Origin: Phallus indusiatus
Lineage: Eukaryota; Basidiomycota; Agaricomycetes; Phallales; Phallaceae
Assembly (NCBI GenBank): GCA_027605045.1
Contig: JAQFWX010000012.1
Coordinates: 1,190,930-1,254,929 of the forward strand
Length of the DNA: 64,000 nt
Direction: 5' to 3'
The notes below the pieces were generated by a model, which was not told where the DNA came from, did not search any database, and worked only from the letters and a program-made list of their open reading frames with translations. Below are positions 57,432 through 64,000 of this stretch, one piece after another. The stretch's first letter is position 1. Every line of letters begins with the position of its first letter. Made by a program: the position numbers and the translations under genes.

Positions 57432-59472
57432 ATGCAAAGTAGTATGGATATGGAGGGCTCTTACTGGCCCACTACGTCCGATATGGAATTTCAACCCCGG
57501 ATCCACCCATCTAATCACAACAACCTGCAAAATTCAGGGGAAATAGTGGATCCTTGGAATACTAGTGCTCAGCAACATCAGCAACGTAAGTTGTGCACGC
57601 ATATCGTGCTCGACTTGGCTCACTGTTATACGAATCTTTTCCGGCTTTGTTTTATATAGCGGCTATCGCTCACCTCTCACCATCTTTCGATATGGACACC
57701 TCGGGCTCTTATCCAACACCCACAATGTCCTCCGCTATGGCGACAAACTACCAAACAGAACCCTCGTATACTTACTCGCATTTCCCTACCAACCACGCCG
57801 ATAACTATGTCTATGACGTTCAACAACAACACCAACAACAAGAACAACAACAACAAAGTCCCCCCGCCCCGCCGGCAATTTCTTACTCTCACAATCGCTT
57901 CAACTTGGCTCCATTACCCCCATCCATTCCCGCCAATCTTCCCGCTAATCTTCCTCACATGATCAGTGAGGGCCACCGCGTCGGTCTGTCCGAACCATGG
58001 TCCGAGGCCGGTATGAGGGATATGGAGGCCTTTGAACGACTGTGTTCAAACACAAATCAGTTCATACGCATGAAACCTCGAAAGAAAAGCACAAAGCCCA
58101 TCGGAGGGATGCCCCGAATCCCTCGCCCGGTGCTGCTGCTGCACCATCATCATCAACATCATCATCAGCAGCAGCAGCGATTAACGACCAGTCATTTATG
58201 ACGGTCCAAACCGGAAAGATTGGGTGCTCTCCACATGTTACGGTTCCCAACTCGATGGGAACCCGAGCTGATGGAGAAGTCGTGAAGCCCGAGTACACGA
58301 CTAGTCCCGAACCTATCGCCCCTTATATGTCTCCTACTGAACAACAATACCCAGACTCAGTATCGCCGGCCGAGTATTCATCCATAATGAACTATTCTTC
58401 GACTTCTACCACTACACACCACCAAAGTGACAAGGCGTCATCCGGGGCAAGCACCATGTCATCTCCGCATTCAGAATCTGCTGGCTTTTCCCCGTGGCAA
58501 CCAGCTCAATGTCGCCACCCTTACCACCCATGACAGTCCCTTCTCAATCTCCCATTATTACCACACGTCCCGCAGTGCGACACGCTAATATTCTTCCGGC
58601 GCCTTCGAATCGCTCTAACTCTAGTTTGGCGATTGACACAGGGCTCTTCCGTCTAAAGCGGAATGTATCTAAATCGCTTTTGGTTGGTAATAGCCCGGAT
58701 ACTCCATCGTTAGATACTGGTTATCAATCCGGTAAAGATCGCTTTTTTATTTTGGTCTGCTTAACCCTGGTCTTTGTCAACTGAGAAATTTTTTCTTCCT
58801 CTCTTGTCTATGTATAGGAACAAACTCTGGCTCGAGCGGCAAATCTCCCATTTTGAATGGACCGGTACCCGGAAACTCGCAAGCTCGAACTACTACTACC
58901 ACCATCACCACCACCGAGTCCTCAAAGTCTGCAACCAGATCTCGGCGCAGCACTACGGCCAGTGGATCCAAGTCTAATAATCCGGCCGTAACTCCTGATC
59001 CTCCGAGCGCTGTCGAACATAAACTTACAGAGACGCACAGTATTCCGACGGCTGATTTGGACACGTTCTTTCAACAATCTGAACAAGGATGTATTGGTGG
59101 ACGAAGAGCTTGGATGTGTCCTAAATGCAGGAAAGCTGTGAGAAAGCAAGATCGGGCGAGTCATAAGCTCAGTCATGAAGGTAAAAAGAGATATGACTGT
59201 GCATGGTAAGCTTGCATTGCGTTTCATCATATGATCCTGTTCTAAGTTGTCTTAGTGGGAAGCAGTTTGGACGGCCTCAAGATGCGGACCGTCATATGCG
59301 TGAACAGGCCCCTTGTGCAAGATGGTCTGTCTTTTGTCTCTTCAAAAAGGAACTCTTTTCTAACGTGATGTTATTTGTTTTCTATAGTCCGGGAAAAATG
59401 GGTCGTTACGGAAAAGACGGCTTATGTTCCGCTTGCGTTACGGAAATCGAGCAGGGCATTGGCGTAAGCTAA
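57432..59472 (+). CDS. zinc-finger protein C (C2H2 pair plus Cys4 unit)
   Basis: Large putative transcription factor and paralogue of gene B. It starts MQSSMDMEGSYWPTTSDMEF; exon 2 has Gln-rich and Pro-rich tracts (QQQHQQQEQQQQSPPAPPA), then FNLAPLPPSIPANLPANLPH and SEPWSEAGMRDMEAFERLCS. Ser/Thr/Pro-rich stretches lead to the fingers at the C-terminus. Finger 1 is C-x2-C-x11-H-x3-H (CPKCRKAVRKQDRASHKLSH). Finger 2 is C-x2-C-x12-H-x6-C (CAWCGKQFGRPQDADRHMRE, QAPC). The final unit is C-x2-C-x12-C-x2-C (CARCPGKMGRYGKDGLCSAC). The protein ends VTEIEQGIGVS-TAA. The last three introns fit in phase. Two one-base frame offsets are needed in the middle (about 58060-58110 and about 58485-58495), where no intron can be placed, so the gene may be broken or the sequence imperfect there. 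Confidence 0.68.
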
Positions 59473-60345
59473 GCTGAGAAGCTAGCGCGTTGTGGACCCT
59501 CTTAAATTCTCTTTGTACTAGTTTGAAAAAAGGTGGATACCCCTCTATTTTCTATGTTTGTACTTTTTTTACTATTGTTATTCTCTGTTTCGCCTTTTTT
59601 CTTCCTTCCATCCTCTTTCATCCGACGCTTTTCTATTGTTATTCATCTGTTTGACATACCTTAGATCCACCTTTATAACTTCATTGTTTTTTCTCACCTC
59701 CTGTCTCATCTCTCTCACACATGTTGAGACGTGCTCCGGTTGAAACGAGATCAAACTTGTCAGCTATTCTTTTTTCCTTCTCTCTCTCACTATCCATTGA
59801 ATCCGTCTGAAACGACCCGTACTACGTCTCTTCACGACACATGCTTGCTTGCTTTACCTTTTGTCCCTATCTCTCCCGATTGTCCTCCTCTCGCTTCTGG
59901 ATTTGTTGGCCCCAGCGTCCTCTTTTCTCATTTGAAACCCCTCAAATTGTTCATGCCCGTTGCTTCATTCATCGTCTTCCTGAGTATCCTCCTACCCATA
60001 TGCCCGTGCTCATACTTCCTTTTGATTGTCTTGTTTTCTTCTCCCGTCTCGCTTCTTGCGATTTAATTACTCCTAGTATAAACTCTACTCGCTTAATCCT
60101 CTTCCCCCATCTTTCTCCTGTGTGTAACATAACGTCTATGACCACGTCCCCCCGCTCCGATTCTACTTCTTCTAAAACTGTGTACATCCCGCTCCATACC
60201 CTCTGTTGTAAGATGCTTGTTCGTCTATTTGGAGTCTCATCTTTCCCTTCTCCTACTCTTTTTTGTTCCCATCTGTGTGCCTTTACGTAGCTCCCTTATC
60301 TTCGCATCGGAAACATTGAGTGTTCTTGTCTTTTTTTCGGCTCCA

Positions 60346-60361
60346 GTACTAGTACTAGTAC
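60346..60361. repeat. 16-base perfect palindrome of GTACTA units
   Basis: GTACTAGTACTAGTAC reads the same on both strands. It could be a chance short repeat or a site bound by a symmetric dimer. Confidence 0.6.
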
Positions 60362-61211
60362 CGTGACTATGGTTGAGATATTTTTGCCATGTATGGATTT
60401 CCAAAATGTAAATACCCGGGACCCTGGGGGAATTATCACTATTATCAAAAAAGAATAATACCCAGAAGGCTGTATGTATTAAACCACGAATTCACGTATT
60501 AGATCTCGGTTCCTTGATGGTGTCTACAACGTTAACCTAACATCCGTAAAAAACCTGATTTGTCCCTGTTCATCTTTGATTCAACCTGTGGTTGCTGATA
60601 CATGTACACAATGGGAGCACTCCTCTGAATCAGGTTCGGACGAACAGACGGACGGACAACGCTATTAAGCCCGCCGGTGAATTTCTCATGATATGTCGCA
60701 TACATTTAGTTTTACACCGTTGACTTCGTGAGTAAAAAACGTCGACGATGTCAGAAATCACAAGTGTCCTTTCTGCTTTGATTAGATTGACCACTGTGAG
60801 ACAGTCTCGCAGTTGACAGGGTACCCGGGTACTATTGGCATGTCATTCATTCATTAAAGTTATCCTCCTTTTTTTTTTTTCCACGCACACAAGGCTGACT
60901 TGGGACCATGCACACTGTTAGTGAATCCAACTGAAATAAGTCAAGAGCGGGATTGGTCCTAATAATACATACTACTACTTGGTTACTCGAACCCTTCAAC
61001 GGGCTTACTGATATTTGATCTTGGCAAAAACCTAACCAACAAACACAGCACACACCAACAATAGGTCCGGGATTGCATGTGCATGCACTGATGTGTTTAA
61101 CAAATGCTGCTGACGTTGACAGAATTGACCGGATTTTTTGATTCGCATTGTTCTTGAACCTTGAACGCAGTGGCTGAAGCTAGCTATAAGGTTTACTGTT
61201 TTGACACTCAA

Positions 61212-61228
61212 GGATGATGATGATGATG
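61212..61228. repeat. (GAT)n microsatellite
   Basis: About five GAT units in a row in non-coding DNA. Confidence 0.75.
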
Positions 61229-64000
61229 TACTCCGGTGAATTATATTGTGCGAGGAGAATCAGGAGAATAGCATTTTTTTCATTAACTTATTATTACATA
61301 CGTACTATGTACCATATACTGTGGTTTTTTGTAGCGGTGCTAATTAATTGATTTATCGGGTGCATTGGCGATACTATGCATGCGATTAGGAAAATTAAAA
61401 TGCCATGTGTGAACAAAGGATCCGAGGATCAAAAAAATAAAAAAAGTACAATATCAAAAACACCTTTTTTGCCGACCCTGTTCGATGTACATACTTACAT
61501 ACATACAGATACATACACATATATATATTAGTATGCCTAATGTTTTAAGGTTTAACATACATTATGTATAGACGAACAGCGTAAATCCGAGAAATCCCTC
61601 TTTCCGAGTTGATCCCCATGAAAGGGAGAAACCGCGAGATCAACCCGTATTTACAACCTAACCTGCTCTCTTCAGATGGAAAGGGCGGATGTTACATACG
61701 TAAGAGTGAGCGCAGATAGTATTCTCCACCCTGAGTCCTGGGACATTTTTTTGGTACTTACTTTAGTCATAGTCATACATACATTCACCCGTCTAAATGA
61801 AAAAAGTTTCAGCAATTGGAAAATGAACACTGATGTGAACAGAAATTTTTCACTATACACATATATCTATATCAGTATATGTGCTTACTTTTGATAATCA
61901 TTTTGAAACTTTCGAACCCCGTTTTTTTTTTCTTACGCGCTGCGAACCAAAGTTTCGGGCTTTAGCGTACCTCTTTTGCCAAGTCCGCAACTAACATAGT
62001 AAGGTAAGGTATGTAATACTGAATTGCAATAGTGACATCATTTGATATAGTAGATAAATATTTCAATGTGAGCTACGTATAGCACTAGAAAAAAACTGTA
62101 TTTAGGGTACTACATAAGTTCAACCAGTTAGCCATATCAGGCAAGGTATTATATGTTGAAGACGTGGATGGATTTGAACATGAAGAGATTCTGATTTTCA
62201 TGCATCACAGTGAGTCGGTAACTTTTGAATTAGTCACTACATAAATAATCGGACTTGTGATCGGGTTTGCAACTTCCCCTCCCTCCGTCCGACGGATACC
62301 GCAGCGAGAAAGAACTTGGAGATAGCCAGAAACATTCAGATCTGAGGGGCAAAGAAGATTGACAACCGCATGTGGGACTAACATCAAAGAGATCGCAGGG
62401 CAGGGCGCTTGGAGATTTTTTCTGTGACCAGACAAGCATGTGTGACTTGGGTTTATGAGTTTTAGTTTTATTTCTTACGCGTCATGTCAGTTAGCTTTGA
62501 GGAGGGTGGGTGCGGGGAGAAGGTGAGTTATGACTGTCGGTGTCGTTTTTTTTCTCTGGATCTTGCACAAGATGACAATTTTTTCAATTTTCAAGTGTGC
62601 AAATTATATGAATAGAGAAGCTCATATTTATCCATTGATTGGGGTTCTGAGTAGTGGGTGAGGGGTACTTGATCTTGTTTTTTCAAAAATGAAGATAGAA
62701 TCTTGACCTGCGGTCAACAGAAAGCCATACATCGAGTCATCTGACATATCAAAGGAATTAAAGGCTACCAAACAACGAATTAAACGAACCCTAAAATAAA
62801 CTTTCGGTATAAGCAATGAAGAGATCGAAACATAATTTTTATTCATTGACATGACATGATATGGACCAAATGCCCAATAAAAACCTCTCGCCTCTGCAGG
62901 TTTCCCGAAACACGGACATTGATACCTGGAGATGTGATTATTTTTGAAGAAATGCGTTCCTATAGGTTTACCTAACCTCTTCGCCCTCCTTTTGGCGAGC
63001 CTTTAGTGGTTCGTTTAACTGAAAACTCTTATCAAGAACCAATGGATTTTTGACTCTCGTGATTTGACAAGGATGTCAGGTGAGGTCGACAGCATTACTA
63101 ACAGCACTCATACCTCGCTTTGGTCACCGCTGTCAGATTTATCGACTCCGCGGGCAAAAATTACTAGGGACTAGAATGAGCACCCCCCGTGTCAAAGCGC
63201 GTTTCTTTAATCGGAATCTTGAATGAGCAGGGACACTTTTACCTACGTACCCCTTTTTTCTAGAAACAAGACGGCCCTTTTGCTAAATTTACCTTTGCAG
63301 AGTAAACATCTAGTTCCAGATTGTAGTTCTAGATTGCCCTTACTAACTGGCAAACCGACCATCACGGGCGTTTTCACATCTTTATCCGCCTTTGACTAAT
63401 TCAAGATTGACTGACTCACCGACTCACTCACGCCTTCTTTGTTCTTTCAAGTGGATACACATAGTAAACGAGATTGTTGTTTACTTCTTCGATCGCTAGA
63501 AGAGAAGCTCTGGTTCTCCAAAAAGCCAAAAACTCAGTCTCAGCAAACCAGCCGAAATCATTTTTCTTTGTCACGAGGGGATTCCTCCGTTGCCACAAGC
63601 ACTGTATTCGCCTAACATTTTTATGGTCTTCCCATGAACGAGAACAGTCAGGCGTTTATTGGTCTGCCGGGGATTAAGATTTGCTTTAACTTATTCGAAG
63701 AGGCTGTACTATATCCTTTTCTTCGTTGAAGATGGCTGCCTCCCCGCTAATAAACCCCAACTGCCTCATGGCTTCTTATCTTCGGTTCCCTTCTAATGGT
63801 ACCATTTTATTGAAATCAGGTGCGTCGTTCTTGAAAGCCATAGATCGTCGCTGTTCGGAGAAGCGGCTGGTCTGGTGTACTTGGCTAGAACCGAGATGAG
63901 GTTAACTGGAGATATGTTAAGTAGTAGATAAGTCAGAAACTTTATCTCATGATCCTAGTACATAGTTCACGTTGCCACACGCACGACAACGTACGTCGAA

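Larger units (their letters stand above)
59473..64000. other. 4.5-kb gene-poor right flank
   Basis: No gene can be supported. The first 800 bases (to about 60290) are strongly pyrimidine-rich on the plus strand and hold low-complexity open frames only; they may include the 3' untranslated region of gene C. Further on there are short simple repeats, e.g. a (GAT)n run near 61212-61228 and ACAT/AT repeats near 61495-61530, and a 16-base palindrome at 60346. Confidence 0.5.

Noticed and set aside
59841..60290. 149-codon plus-strand open frame after gene C
   Set aside because: It arises from low-complexity CT-rich DNA, overlaps another open frame of the same composition and has no domain.

Overview
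The window looks like nuclear DNA of a filamentous basidiomycete, probably an Agaricomycete. Almost every recognisable gene is cut by several short GT-AG introns of about 45-65 bases. Genes lie tightly packed on both strands, several pairs share promoter gaps of only 78-175 bases, and CT-rich stretches sit in front of start codons. No tRNA, rRNA, CRISPR array or intact transposon was seen. The species cannot be named from this sequence. Most genes had to be reconstructed by eye from exon pieces, so internal splice sites are less certain than gene identities.

Layout. 1-2.5 kb: nothing convincing. 2.5-7.9 kb: a GPH/SUT-type sugar transporter (+) tail-to-tail with the uracil-catabolism protein URC4 (-), then a small spliced Cys-rich protein (-). 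7.9-10.2 kb: no resolved gene. 10.2-16.1 kb: an F-box protein (-) divergent from a recyclin/Pof6-type F-box protein with a Sec10-like body (+). 16.1-17.9 kb: only coding-like scraps. 17.9-26.4 kb: splicing factor CLF1 (-), RNase P/MRP subunit RPP1/p30 (-), ribosome-biogenesis WD protein JIP5 (+) and an F-box/WD40 protein (-). 28-34.1 kb: zinc-finger protein A (+), URM1 (-), a multipass membrane protein (+) and a Gfo/Idh/MocA oxidoreductase (-). 36.6-43 kb: ISD11/LYRM4 (-), COP9 subunit 5 (+), zinc-finger protein B (-), a hotdog thioesterase (-) and proteasome beta-4 (+). 45.9-49.9 kb: exportin CSE1 (+). 49.9-64 kb: a gene-poor stretch with one large zinc-finger gene, C (57.4-59.5 kb, +).

There is no gene cluster for one pathway. 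Most genes are housekeeping: splicing, tRNA processing, ribosome assembly, Fe-S assembly and nuclear export. Ubiquitin-type protein control recurs, with three F-box proteins, CSN5, a proteasome subunit and URM1. The most original material is the pair of zinc-finger genes B and C, which share an uncommon C2H2 plus Cys4 architecture; a tiny Cys-rich gene whose unspliced transcript would encode a different hydrophobic protein; a GC-AG intron needed to complete the F-box/WD40 protein; and several one-base frame offsets inside otherwise good genes, which may be assembly errors or real lesions.
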